Shown here piece after piece: positions 1 through 9,246 of a stretch of 64,000 nt of DNA (the stretch's first letter is position 1; every line of letters starts with the position of its first letter). The notes beneath the pieces were generated by a model. It ran no database searches. It was given only the letters and a program-made list of their open reading frames with translations, and was not told the DNA's origin. The stretch covers positions 1,736,001 to 1,800,000 of the forward strand of contig CBDDEH010000004.1 of assembly GCA_965226865.1 (NCBI GenBank), given 5' to 3'. This DNA is from CBDDEH01 sp965226865. GTDB lineage: Bacteria > Chloroflexota > Dehalococcoidia > Lucifugimonadales > JAGWBF01. The translations under genes and the position numbers were made by a program.

Positions 1-2273
1 TGCGCATTGCCTCCCGTCCACATAGACCAGTCGAAGCCGTGAAAGAGCGCGCAACAGACCTCGTACTTCTCCAGCATCACCGCCACCGCTTCGCCCTGGT
101 CCAGCGCCGTTCGCCCCGTGCCCCCGCTCTCGGTGTAGGTTGCCAAGGCTGTCTTGAGGTCCTGAGCCAGACCCAGGTAGTCCACCACCAGACCGCCGGG
201 CTTGTCCTTGAACACCCGGTTCACCCGGGCGATGGCTTGCATCAGCCCGTGGCCACGCATCGGCTTGTCCACGTACATCGTGTGCAGGCTGGGCGCGTCG
301 AACCCCGTGAGCCACACGTCCCGCACCAGCACAATCTGGAGTGGGTCGGCGGGATCCGCGGAAGCGGTTCGCCAACGCCTCCCGACGAGCCTTGTTGCGG
401 ATGTGCGGCTGCCAATCCAGGGGGTCCGAAGCAGAGCCGGTCATCACGACCTTGACGCTTCCCTTGTCGTCATCGTCGTTGTGCCAACCGGGGCGCAGGC
501 GCGCCAACTCCCGGTAGAGGTCAATGCAGATGCGCCGGCTCATGCAGACGACCATCGCTTTGCCGTCCAGTGCCTCCAGCCTCTGCTCGAAGTGGGCCAC
601 GATGTCCTCGGCGATCTGCCCTACCCGCTTCTCCGCGCCGACTACCGCCTCCGGCTGTGCCCATTTGGTCTTGAGCCTCTCCCTGCGCTCGACCTCTTCG
701 CCCTCGGTGGCCTCCTCGAACTCCGGGTCTATGGACGGCCTCTCGCGCTCATCCAGAGACAGCTTGGCGAGACGGCTCTCGTAGTAGATGGGCACTGTGG
801 CCCCGTCCTCAACGGAACGCTGGATGTCGTAGATGCTGATGTAGTTTCCGAACACGGCGCGCGTGTTGGCGTCCTGTAGCTCGATGGGCGTCCCCGTGAA
901 GCCAACGAAGGAGGCGTTGGGCAGGGCGTCCCGCATGTGACGGGCGTAGCCGTCGATGAAGTCGTACTGGCTGCGGTGGGCCTCATCGGCGATGACCACT
1001 ATGTTCTGCCTCCCCGATAGCGTAGGGTGTGTATCGCCCTTCTCCTCCGGGAAGAACTTCTGGATGGTTGTGAAGACCACTCCCCCGGCGTTCACCGACA
1101 GCTTGTTGCGCAGGTCGGCGCGACTCTCCGCCTGGGTTGGAGGCTGGCGCAGCAGGTCCTGGCAGCGGGAGAAGGTGCCAAAGAGCTGGTCGTCCAGGTC
1201 GTTGCGGTCCGTCAGGACCACGACAGTCGGGTTCTCCATGGCCTGCTCTCGGACGATGGCGCCGGCGTAGAAGGCCATGGTCAGGCTCTTGCCTGATCCT
1301 TGGGTATGCCAGACCACGCCGATGCGCCGGTCGCCAAGCTCTCCACCGGGTTTGCGGCCTGCCTCGTACCGTCCGCCCTCCTCGGCGACCTGTGCCTCGT
1401 CGCGTTGCAGCTTCGCAGCCCGCAGGGTCTCATTCACCGCGACCTTGACGGCGTGGAACTGGTGATAGCCTGCCATCTTCTTGACCAGAGCGCCGCTGCC
1501 GTCGTCGTCAAACACGATGAAGTCGCGGACGAGGGCGAGGAAGCGGCCCGGCTCAAAGACGCCTTCAGCATCACCTGTAGCTCGGTCATGTGGGGGCCAG
1601 CCAGCGTCTCCCCAGTGACGGTGCGCCAGGGCTTGAACCACTCCCGACCGGAGGTCAGCGTGCCGATGCGGGCATCGGTCCCGTCGGAGACCATGAGCGC
1701 CTCGTTCATGGAGAACAGGGTTGGCAGTTCCGCCTTGTAGGTCTGGAACTGCTGCCAGGCCGTCCAGATGGTGGCGTCCTCGTCCGCAGGGTTCTTCAGC
1801 TCGATGACGCCTAATGGCAGCCCGTTGACGAACAGCGCGATGTCCGGCCTACGGGTGTTCCTGTTCTCGGTGACGGTGAACTGGTTGACGGCCAGCCAGT
1901 CATTGTTGGCGGGGTTGTCGAAATCGATGACCTGCGCCTGCGCTCCGCGAATGGCTCCACCGTCAGCCCGGTACTCTACCGCCACCCCCTCGACGAGCAT
2001 TCGGTGGAAGGCACGGTTGCGGGATTCAAGGGTCGAACCCTCGGGGCGGGTGAGCTTGCGGAAGGCGTCGTCCAGCGCCGGTGGGGGCAGGCTGGGGTTC
2101 AACTCGGCGAGGGAGTCCGGCACCCGACGCTCCAGAACCACCTGCCCATAGTCGGTGCGCTCGGCGTTGGGCGTGCCCGGCGCGATGTCCGGGCCGTGGG
2201 CCACCTGCCAGCCCAGGGCGGAAAGCCAGTCAAGGGCGGCTTGCTCAACATCACCTTCATTTAGGTTGGTCAT
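1..2273 (-). pseudogene. hsdR: Type I restriction enzyme R subunit, frameshifted and cut by window edge
   Basis: This is the motor/nuclease subunit of a type I restriction enzyme. From the ATG at 2273 the first frame reads the HsdR N-terminal nuclease region, including a D...ELKNP-type PD-(D/E)xK core (PDIALFVNGLPLGVIELKNP). Around 1560 the frame breaks: one G is missing from what should be a GGG run. The next frame carries a clean helicase: Walker A GSGKSL near 1290, DEAHR near 980 and FTGTPIE near 890. Near 358 an extra G breaks the frame again, and the third frame runs off the window with helicase motif VI (QAIARVNRVFKDKPGG). All three pieces align as one HsdR, so the gene was recently intact. 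It starts 17 bp inside the preceding DUF2806 gene. Either the restriction function is lost, or the two homopolymer indels are sequence errors. Confidence 0.9.
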
Positions 2274-3326
2274 GGGTGCTCCCAGAGATGAACTCGGGGC
2301 CTATATGCAAATCGCCGTTATCAACAGGAGTCATTTGCAGTCCCTCCTGTGCGAAGTAATTGATTAGGGCTGTCTTGTAATCGTCTAGGGGTTCCGCCCG
2401 CACCACTTGGGATAACTCTAATCCCGATTGGCTAAGCGAGGCGCCACGAAGCGGGAAGCCTGGAGAACGCGGCTTCATAGAACGGGGTCCACCGACTGGA
2501 TAGAGCACCCAGTACTGACTTTGAAAACGAAAAGGATATCGGTTCGTTTGATCGGGTTGGATTCTTCCAAACCCAATGGCGGATTGCATGTCATGCCAGG
2601 AATCATAGTTTGGGTTGACCAGACCATGGGTGTTGAGCAAATCCAGGTAACTGCTGCGAAAACCATGTGTCGTAATGCGGTCGAAACACGCATTACAGAC
2701 TCTACCGTCGTCGTCGCTGGCATAACGGGTTCCCTCCGAGTAGACACAAAGAACGCAAAACCAACTAAAGATGCGAGCTACGTGTTGATTCATATCCTTC
2801 AGAACACGCAGGGTTCTAAAGGACGTGCTTCCAGGCCGTTCTACTTCACCTGCAAGTATTTTCGCCCATAGTTGCTGCATATCTTCGGAGGATACGTCTT
2901 GAACATCGTCGAAGAATCGAGCAGTCCAGTCGTGATCAACTTCGTGGTCTTGGACTTCCTTGTCTCCAAGCTCCAGTGCTGCCTGTCTTACTATGCTGCC
3001 AATGTTGGCCTGTCGCTTCTCCTCCTGAAACTGAATCCTCTGCGTAACCACCGTTCCAAATTCCAACTGGCCCTGCACGGTAGCGTCTGGTGATACCAGC
3101 TTAGCGCGGGCATCTGCCTGAGCACTGGCAATGATGCCATGGTAGTTGCTTGACCTTCTGCGAGGATCCTCTGTGCTTCAGCTTCTCCTTGGGCAACTAT
3201 AGATTTAGCCTTGGCTTCTTGCCGGGCTTTCCAGGAGGCCAACATGGGGCCCGCTACGCTACCTATCCCACTGGCAGCATAGTCAAGTAATTTCTCAATG
3301 GCAGGAACTTTTAGGTTGATGTCCAT
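2257..3326 (-). pseudogene. DUF2806-type protein between hsdS and hsdR, single frameshift
   Basis: The gene starts with ATG at 3326, overlapping the end of hsdS by 16 bp. The first ~63 residues contain a short N-terminal segment followed by a charged, Ala/Gln/Glu-rich helix. One base is missing near 3130. The next frame continues with a conserved-looking block (TQRIQFQEEKRQANIGSIVR) and a DHDWTARFFDDVQDVSSEDM segment that I recognise from the DUF2806 family. A Cys pair (FCVLCVY...VCNACFD) looks metal-binding. Members of this family are often annotated beside defence genes, but no activity is established from this sequence. Its tight overlap with both hsdS and hsdR says it is translated with the restriction enzyme. 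The frameshift may inactivate it or may be a consensus error. Confidence 0.7.
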
Positions 3327-4948
3327 CGGCTCACTCCGTTAACTCCAACCTCCCCCGACACCAACCCCGGCAGCAGCGCATCCCGTTGCGCAGCGAGGGT
3401 ATGGGACTCGTGGATTGCCGATACGATTCGATTAACGCATGGCTCGACCAGTCTGGTGAAGGCTTTGGACACTTCTATGCTTGGAAGTGCGACCTTGTAG
3501 CGAGCCATGTCTGCCCAATTGGTGCGCGGCATCCTTGTGCCGGTAGACGTGGCATCAGTATAGGCTACAAACTCTGCGCTAGATGTATGACCAAGGACAA
3601 ATCCAGACCACAGATTCGACTTGGGCTGCACAACAACAATGTCTGTTGAGCACACCCCATCCAATGGAGCGACGCCAACCTTGTGAAAGTATGGTCGCAG
3701 TTTCCCGAACAAGATGTCTCCCTGCTCGAACTTGAACTTGCCGCTGGCTAGTCCATCTGCGTTGCTCCATTGCGTAAGCGCGATGCAACGCTTGGGCATG
3801 TGTTCAAGCGCAATGTAGTGTGACTCTGCGTCAATCTCCTCCGGTTTTACTCCCGACCGGCGTTGCTTTGCCACCTCCCCAAGCGCCTTCACCCCCCACC
3901 CCTCCGGGATCTCCCCCAGCTCCGAGTCCACGAGGCGGTCGGGGAACAAGTCGTAGTGTCCGGCAGGGAGGCCGGGGAGCGACTCGCCCCTACGCCAGCG
4001 GCCCTCCATCTTGGCCCGCACCGGGTCGAAGTTCACGAACCACGACTTGAACAGCGCCCGCGCCATCGCTTCCAGCATCTCGTTCATGCGCCGGTTCAAC
4101 TCGATCTTGTCGTCCAGCACACCAAGGACGTGGGCGATGGCCCGCTGCTCCGATAGGGGTGGGAGGGGAACGGTCAAATGGTCCAGGGAGTCCACCGGTA
4201 CCCGCTGGCGTCCGGAAGTGCCGGTCATTTGGCCAATAGCGTAGTTACGAACTTCCTCCCATTTGGTCAAGTAGTAGGCAAAGTTGGTGTCGGTTACGTC
4301 AGCGCGTCCTCGTATCACGATGAATTCTGTTGAGCCGTGGGCCTCTAGTTTGTCGCCCACAGCTTGGTATCGGGCGATTTTGCCATTCTCAAGACAAGGG
4401 GTAATGCGGGCCATCAGAGTGTCACCACTCTGGAACCTGGAACCGCTGCCCTTGAATGTCCGTTCCTCCACCGAGACAGTGGTTCTCGAATCCGCATTCA
4501 CAGCTGCCATGTCAACGAAGGGATAAATTGCACCCCGGTCAAGCCGAGTCGGCGGGTTGACCAGCACCGCTTCGCTGAACAGCGCCACGCGCCACGCGCC
4601 ATCCACCCTCCCTGGGGCGCGTACCAATGGCAGAGCTACCCTTTGCTCCTTCACGATCTGCTTGAAGGCATGGCTGACGGCGTTTAGGTCCACCACGTCC
4701 ACCGTGTAGGGAAGTGTCGAGTCCTCAAATGCGCCTTTCAACGCTCCCAACAACTTGTGGCTGAGCTTGCTCTCACCATCCAGGGCCAGGTCCAGGTCTG
4801 ACGAATCCTTCGTAGTCCAATTAGTGCGGCTCCCGAACACCCAGACCTTGACATCCACAGGCAGATGCTCGCGCAGAATGCCCTGCACGATTTCAAGATG
4901 GTCAGGCCGGATGTCCACCGGGCTAGTCAAGGGATTCGATCCTCTCAT
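3311..4948 (-). CDS. hsdS: MNT nucleotidyltransferase fused to type I specificity subunit HsdS
   Basis: This 545-aa protein has two parts. Residues ~15-110 form a minimal nucleotidyltransferase (MNT, DNA polymerase beta superfamily): the signature GSx10DxD is complete, with G39 S40 and D51/D53, and a later DVVDL supplies a possible third carboxylate. Residues ~115-545 are a normal-length HsdS: target recognition domain 1, a conserved spacer (PLPPLSEQRAIAHVL then LDDKIELNRRMNEM), target recognition domain 2 and a second helical repeat (QRDALLPGLVSGEV). In other bacteria HI0073-like MNT proteins are separate and act on a HEPN partner; here the partner is the gene just upstream, which this ORF overlaps by 26 bp. 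The ATG at 4948 has no clear ribosome site; GTG at 4918 or a TTG between them are alternatives that keep the whole MNT domain. The reading frame is intact. Confidence 0.9.
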   Translation of the reverse strand: MRGSNPLTSPVDIRPDHLEIVQGILREHLPVDVKVWVFGSRTNWTTKDSSDLDLALDGESKLSHKLLGALKGAFEDSTLPYTVDVVDLNAVSHAFKQIVKEQRVALPLVRAPGRVDGAWRVALFSEAVLVNPPTRLDRGAIYPFVDMAAVNADSRTTVSVEERTFKGSGSRFQSGDTLMARITPCLENGKIARYQAVGDKLEAHGSTEFIVIRGRADVTDTNFAYYLTKWEEVRNYAIGQMTGTSGRQRVPVDSLDHLTVPLPPLSEQRAIAHVLGVLDDKIELNRRMNEMLEAMARALFKSWFVNFDPVRAKMEGRWRRGESLPGLPAGHYDLFPDRLVDSELGEIPEGWGVKALGEVAKQRRSGVKPEEIDAESHYIALEHMPKRCIALTQWSNADGLASGKFKFEQGDILFGKLRPYFHKVGVAPLDGVCSTDIVVVQPKSNLWSGFVLGHTSSAEFVAYTDATSTGTRMPRTNWADMARYKVALPSIEVSKAFTRLVEPCVNRIVSAIHESHTLAAQRDALLPGLVSGEVGVNGVSRWTST

Positions 4949-5354
4949 GGAGTCGATTCAGGAGATACCGGGCTTCCTGTAGGAAGTCGGGAACGCTCTC
5001 GAATACCTCCTGAGCTTTCTCTTCGTTGTAGGTGTGGCTGGTCGTCCCACGGTTCCTGCGAAACTCAAGCCACTCAGGGAGTTCGGACCTGAGCAGAGAT
5101 TGCCTGTAGGCTTCCCGTACAACGTCATTGAAGACGAGTTCGTCGATCTCGGCTGGATTGGCTGACGCAAGCTCCAGATACCGCCTCAGCATCCTGAAGG
5201 AGAGCTCGTAGGTGAACTCGAACGCCTGGATTACGGCGGCCCTCAGGTGTCTCTTGAGGCGAGGGTGATCCAAGGCTAAGTCGGAATGGTAGATGTCCAG
5301 GGCTTCTTCCAACTGGGCAACGGCATCCTCAAGCGGTGTCAAGTCCAGCTTCAT
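4923..5354 (-). CDS. HEPN-family protein (HI0074-like nucleotidyltransferase substrate-binding protein)
   Basis: This is a 143-aa all-helical protein with the HEPN signature: R100-N101 followed by H107 and Y109 (RNRGTTSHTYNE), the HI0074/TIGR01987 form. In the HepT/MntA group such proteins are RNases kept inactive by AMPylation from an MNT partner. HI0074-type members have also been described simply as substrate-binding partners, so toxicity is inferred rather than shown. The ATG at 5354 lies 4 bp after the hsdM stop, and the gene's end overlaps the MNT-HsdS gene by 26 bp, so it is translationally coupled to both. Longer in-frame upstream reading at 5355-5663 is only an overlap with hsdM. The Rx4-6H motif residues are all present and the frame is intact. 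Confidence 0.88.
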   Translation of the reverse strand: MKLDLTPLEDAVAQLEEALDIYHSDLALDHPRLKRHLRAAVIQAFEFTYELSFRMLRRYLELASANPAEIDELVFNDVVREAYRQSLLRSELPEWLEFRRNRGTTSHTYNEEKAQEVFESVPDFLQEARYLLNRLHERIESLD

Positions 5355-5358
5355 CAGA

Positions 5359-6963
5359 CTACCTCTGTGCCCCGAATCCCAAGCGTGCCAAGTTCGCCTC
5401 GATCTCCGCGTCCAGCCGATGGGCCTCAGCCTGCTGCTCCCTCCATTGAGCAGAGAGTCGAGCCATCTTCTCCTCGAAGGGCTCGCCGTCGTCCTCCTGC
5501 GGCTCCGCGCCGACGTAGCGGCCGGGGGTGAGAACGTGGCCGTGCTTGCGGACCTCCTCCAGCGCCGCACTCTTGCAGAAGCCGGGTACGTCGGCGTACT
5601 CGCCGGAATGTTCCTCCCCGCGCCAGGCGTGGTAGGCGTCGGCGATGCGGGCGATGTCATCACCGGTCAGCTCCCGGTGGGTGCGGTCAACCATGCGCCC
5701 TAGCTTGCGGGCGTCGATGAACAGCAGTTCGCCCCGCCGGTCCCGGTGCTTGCCGCCTCTACGGTCCCTGGACAAGAACCAGAGGCAGACGGGTATCTGC
5801 GTGGAGTAGAAGAGTTGACCGGGCAGGGCCACCATGCAGTCCACCAGGTCCGCTTCTATGAGGTTCTTGCGGATCTCGCCCTCGCCTGACTGGTTCGACG
5901 ACATGGAGCCGTTGGCCAGGACGAAGCCGGCAGCGCCGCGCGGCGACAGGTGATGGGCCATGTGCTGCACCCAGGCGAAGTTGGCGTTTCCCGTGGGCGG
6001 GACGCCATACTGCCACCGCTTGTCGTCCCGCAGCCGATCGCCGCCCCAGTCGGAGATGTTGAAGGGGGGATTGGCGAGGATGTAGTCGGCCTTCAGGTCG
6101 GGGTGGCGGTCGTTGTGGAAGCTGTCGCCGTGGGCGATGTTGCCCTCAATCCCGCGAAGAGCCAAGTTCATCCTGGCCAGCTTCCAGGTGGTGTGGTTGG
6201 ACTCCTGGCCCCAGATGGAGATGTCGCCGCGCGCCCTGCCCCCATTACCGTTCCCGCTAACGTGGGCATTGATGAACTCTATCGACTGCACGAACATGCC
6301 GGATGAGCCGCAGCAGGGGTCGTAGACACGGCCTTGGTAGGGTTCTAGCATCTCCACCAGGAGCTTGACGACGCAGCGCGGGGTGTAGAACTCGCCGCCC
6401 TTCTTGCCCTCGGCGCTGGCGAACTGGGAGAGGAAGTACTCGTACACCCGTCCCAGCACGTCTTTCGAGCGGGCTTCCGCGTCTCCAACCTGGATATTGG
6501 TGATCAGATCGATGAGCTGGCCCAGACGGGTCTTGTCCAGGGCGGGCCGGGCGTAGTCCTTGGGCAGCACGTCCTTGAGCGCCGGGTTGTCTCGCTCAAT
6601 GGCGGTCATGGCGTCGTCCACCAGTTGGCCGATGACCGGCTGCCGCGCCTGCGCTTTGAGGTGAGGCCAACGAGCCTCCGGAGGCACCCAGAAGATGTTC
6701 TCGCCGCGGTACTCGTCCATGTCTTCGGGGTCATACCCTTCTTCGGTCCTCGACTCCAGCCAGGCGTGCAACTCTTGGAAGGCGTCGGAGATGTACTTGA
6801 GGAAGATGAGGCCGAGGACGACGTGCTTGTACTCGGCGGCGTCCATGCTGCCCCGAAGGGCGTCGGCCAACCGCCAGAGCTCGGCCTCGTAACCTGTCAG
6901 AGCGCCACTGCTCGATTCGGTGTTCGCGCCGGAGGCAGTCCGTCTCTGTGGCACAGTCGTCAT
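5359..6963 (-). CDS. hsdM: Type I DNA methyltransferase subunit M
   Basis: This 534-aa protein is an N6-adenine methyltransferase subunit that works with HsdS to protect the host sequence. The HsdM N-terminal helical domain is at residues ~20-165. S-adenosylmethionine motif I is VYDPCCGSSGMF at ~213-224 and catalytic motif IV is ANPPFN at ~297-302. Further conserved blocks (GKKGGEFYTPR and FWVPPEARWPHL) fit the family, and the length is normal. The ATG overlaps the stop of the upstream 81-aa gene (ATGA junction). The frame is intact, so modification may persist even if the restriction subunit is broken. Confidence 0.96.
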   Translation of the reverse strand: MTTVPQRRTASGANTESSSGALTGYEAELWRLADALRGSMDAAEYKHVVLGLIFLKYISDAFQELHAWLESRTEEGYDPEDMDEYRGENIFWVPPEARWPHLKAQARQPVIGQLVDDAMTAIERDNPALKDVLPKDYARPALDKTRLGQLIDLITNIQVGDAEARSKDVLGRVYEYFLSQFASAEGKKGGEFYTPRCVVKLLVEMLEPYQGRVYDPCCGSSGMFVQSIEFINAHVSGNGNGGRARGDISIWGQESNHTTWKLARMNLALRGIEGNIAHGDSFHNDRHPDLKADYILANPPFNISDWGGDRLRDDKRWQYGVPPTGNANFAWVQHMAHHLSPRGAAGFVLANGSMSSNQSGEGEIRKNLIEADLVDCMVALPGQLFYSTQIPVCLWFLSRDRRGGKHRDRRGELLFIDARKLGRMVDRTHRELTGDDIARIADAYHAWRGEEHSGEYADVPGFCKSAALEEVRKHGHVLTPGRYVGAEPQEDDGEPFEEKMARLSAQWREQQAEAHRLDAEIEANLARLGFGAQR

Positions 6964-7205
6964 GATGCCTCACCCCTTGGTTTGCTCTTGGAACGCCACC
7001 TGTCTACTTCGCGTAGGGCGTTCTTGCCCCCCGGTCCGTATCCGTGATGGACCAGGAAGCCGGGGACGCCGCCGTACTCGACGGATATCACCGCAGACTC
7101 GGCGGTCTTGTCGTGGCCGGGCAGGAAGAATGAGCCGATTGCCGTCTCCGCGCCGCAGCCGCACCAGCACTCGCCGGTCGGCAGCAGGCGTTTGGTTGAA
7201 GCCAT
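6960..7205 (-). CDS. 81-aa Cys-rich small protein heading the hsd operon
   Basis: Start chosen at the ATG at 7205, which has GGGAG seven bases upstream; another ATG lies two codons earlier (7211). The protein has a Cys-Trp-Cys-Gly-Cys-Gly cluster (residues ~13-18) and a PGHDK motif that together look like a small zinc site, then a Gly-rich middle and a basic tail (DRWRSKSKPRGEAS). I recognise this type of short protein as a hypothetical often found next to hsdM but know no function for it. Its stop overlaps the hsdM start codon, so it is the first gene of the operon. A regulatory or DNA-contact role is possible but unproven. Confidence 0.65.
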   Translation of the reverse strand: MASTKRLLPTGECWCGCGAETAIGSFFLPGHDKTAESAVISVEYGGVPGFLVHHGYGPGGKNALREVDRWRSKSKPRGEAS

Positions 7206-7239
7206 TCTCATATCTCCCGAAACGAGACCATTGGAATGC

Positions 7240-7258
7240 CCTTGGACACTGTCCAAGG
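7240..7258. promoter_or_regulatory. Perfect 19-bp palindrome upstream of the hsd operon (candidate operator)
   Basis: Two 9-bp arms (CCTTGGACA and TGTCCAAGG) mirror around a single central base, 35 bp upstream of the first hsd-operon gene and in the divergent gap before the plus-strand gene at 7534. A perfect dyad of this length is the form expected for a dimeric repressor site. No clear sigma70 promoter was seen around it. The rest of the 7206-7533 gap holds nothing else recognisable. Confidence 0.5.
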
Positions 7259-7533
7259 ATACGTTCCTAGGTGCTTCCGAGTCAATGCGGAATGGGGAGT
7301 TTGATGCCCCACGTCCCTCCTTATGGCCGTGCTCAGGGGCGCTACAACCTATCTCCCAGCCCATCGCAGCCGCTCTAACCAGCAACCCTTTTGCCCTCAC
7401 CACAAGATTGGACTCGACACAATGGCTTGCAAGGCATTACATGCCCGGGTTTTCCGTTCACAATGGGATGTTGGGTAACTGCTTACTAAAGCAATGCGCG
7501 ACTCTGGCACAGATGGGAACGAGGACCTCTAAT

Positions 7534-9246
7534 ATGGCTGCGTCCGACCGACAGATGCTTGACTCCCTCAGCCGGATGCCATTCGTTGATTCGGCGGAGC
7601 TGGCGGGCATCCTGGGCGAGCCGCACACGACGGTTCACCGAACCCTGGCCGGCCTGCTGGCTGACGGCATCATCGGGAGGGTGAGTCACGGCACAGCCCA
7701 CCTGCCGTCGAGCCAGAGATTCCACCTTACGACCAACGGCATCAGACAGGCCGCCGAAGTACTCGGCTTTGCGACTCCCTCGGATTTCGTGCGCGCCTAC
7801 CCTGTGTCCAGGGAGTGGCTCACGCTGCTCCTCCGCCGGATGGACGCGGTGGCCGCCGTCTACCGACTCGCCGCCTCGATGTCGCCCGGCATCGACGGGC
7901 TACGTTCGCACGTGGAGTTCCACCGGCGGGGGCGCTTCGACGCCACAATCATCAGGCACGACGGCCGCAGCTTCGGCGTGGTGCGCCAGGGCCTGGCCCT
8001 GCGGCGCCGGTCGCTCTACGATCGGCTGAGAGCCATAGCCGAGTACGACTACACGCGCCGCCCCGACACCGTTCTGGTCCTTGTGCCCAGCGTCTGGGAG
8101 GAGAGGCTGACAACGAGGTTCTGCGGGAACCGGAACCTCCGTGACTGCTTCGTCGCCGTGGAGCCCAGGGACGCTCTGGAAAAACGGGACCTTCGCCTCT
8201 GGTGTTGCACCTCGTGGGTGATCGGTAGCAGGTTCTTCTCCCTGGGGGCCATCAGCTCCCGCGCCAGCCCCGGCGGAGGGCCTCGCACGGAGTCGCCGGA
8301 GCGGAAACGGGCGTCGCTGCCCCGCCCCGAGCGGATGGTGAAAGGTGCGCCGGCCTTCGGCGTCAGCCCGTCTGAGAAGCGGACGCTCGACCTCGTGACC
8401 GACCACCCGATGATCCCCCGTGAGCACCTGGCCCTCTGGCTCGGCATCTCCGAGGGACGGGTCAGCCAGATGATGCGCGGCCTCATCAACACCTGGGGCC
8501 TCGTCGAGCGTCATGGAAAACGCGGAGACACCCGCTATACGCTGTCCGCCGAGGGCATACGCTACGTCACCCACAGGGACCGCGCCCAGCTTCCCACCAC
8601 GCGGGGCATCTGGAGCACCGCCCTCACCACAGACAAACAGGGCTGCAGACGGTACGTGGGCCACCGCATCGAGACGTGGGCGAAGCAGACGAGGCACGCC
8701 GACGGCATCACGTGGTTCCTGTCGAAGCTGGAGGCCGAGGCCAGGGCAGACCCCGACAACGAGCTGGTGTGGTCCGTCCCCACCGCCAGGTCCGACAGGG
8801 CCTACAACTGGGGCGATTCAGCCATCGCACCCGATGCCGTGGGGCAGATGACCGCCCAGGGCCTTCAGATACCGTTCTACTTCGAGTACGAGCTCCGTGC
8901 CCGGCATCCCCAGGGAGTCATTGCCCGCCTGGACCCCTACATGAGCTACTACTGGTCAAACGAGCCTAAGGACGACCAGCCGCCGTACCCCGTCACCCTG
9001 TTCGTCGTGGACACCGAGGAGGTGGAGGCAACCTACGTGCGCACCGCCGCCCGGATGAGCCGGATGTCGCCGCCCATCTTCGTGTCCTGCGTGCCTGTTC
9101 TGTCCCACACGGGGGTACTGGGACGTTCCTGGCGTCCACTGTGGGAGCCGGAGTCCCCACGACTGCCCCTGTCCGCGCTGCGTGCCTACCAGTGGGACTC
9201 ACTCCACCACCGGATGCGTCATCGTCCTGTAGGGGGGAATAGATAG
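7534..9246 (+). CDS. Replication-relaxation family-like protein with two winged helices
   Basis: The protein has ~570 aa if started at ATG 7534 (GAGG nine bases upstream); ATG 7513 is an in-frame alternative, and longer in-frame reading further upstream has no support. Residues ~1-75 are a MarR-like winged helix (MLDSLSRMPFVDSAELAGIL...TTVHRTLAGLLADGII). A second winged helix follows in the middle (KRTLDLVTDHPMIPREHLALWLGISEGRVSQMM). Each is followed by a mixed alpha/beta block with a FDATIIRHDG / PFYFEYELRARHPQGV core resembling the replication-relaxation (PF13814) nuclease-like fold; the two-fold wHTH-plus-domain architecture looks like an internal duplication. Such proteins belong to plasmids and integrative elements. 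Its neighbours (HTH genes downstream, restriction operon divergent) fit a mobile-element module. The frame is intact. Confidence 0.7.
   Translation: MAASDRQMLDSLSRMPFVDSAELAGILGEPHTTVHRTLAGLLADGIIGRVSHGTAHLPSSQRFHLTTNGIRQAAEVLGFATPSDFVRAYPVSREWLTLLLRRMDAVAAVYRLAASMSPGIDGLRSHVEFHRRGRFDATIIRHDGRSFGVVRQGLALRRRSLYDRLRAIAEYDYTRRPDTVLVLVPSVWEERLTTRFCGNRNLRDCFVAVEPRDALEKRDLRLWCCTSWVIGSRFFSLGAISSRASPGGGPRTESPERKRASLPRPERMVKGAPAFGVSPSEKRTLDLVTDHPMIPREHLALWLGISEGRVSQMMRGLINTWGLVERHGKRGDTRYTLSAEGIRYVTHRDRAQLPTTRGIWSTALTTDKQGCRRYVGHRIETWAKQTRHADGITWFLSKLEAEARADPDNELVWSVPTARSDRAYNWGDSAIAPDAVGQMTAQGLQIPFYFEYELRARHPQGVIARLDPYMSYYWSNEPKDDQPPYPVTLFVVDTEEVEATYVRTAARMSRMSPPIFVSCVPVLSHTGVLGRSWRPLWEPESPRLPLSALRAYQWDSLHHRMRHRPVGGNR

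Noticed and set aside
729..986. Long reading frames opposite or out of phase with hsdR, cadherin and other GC-rich genes
   Set aside because: They are shadows of clear coding frames: low-complexity Arg/Pro/Ala-rich translations without domains.
7108..7533. N-terminal extension of the replication-relaxation-like gene
   Set aside because: The extension crosses the divergent promoter region and the 81-aa gene; no ribosome site, and the wHTH domain begins right after ATG 7534.
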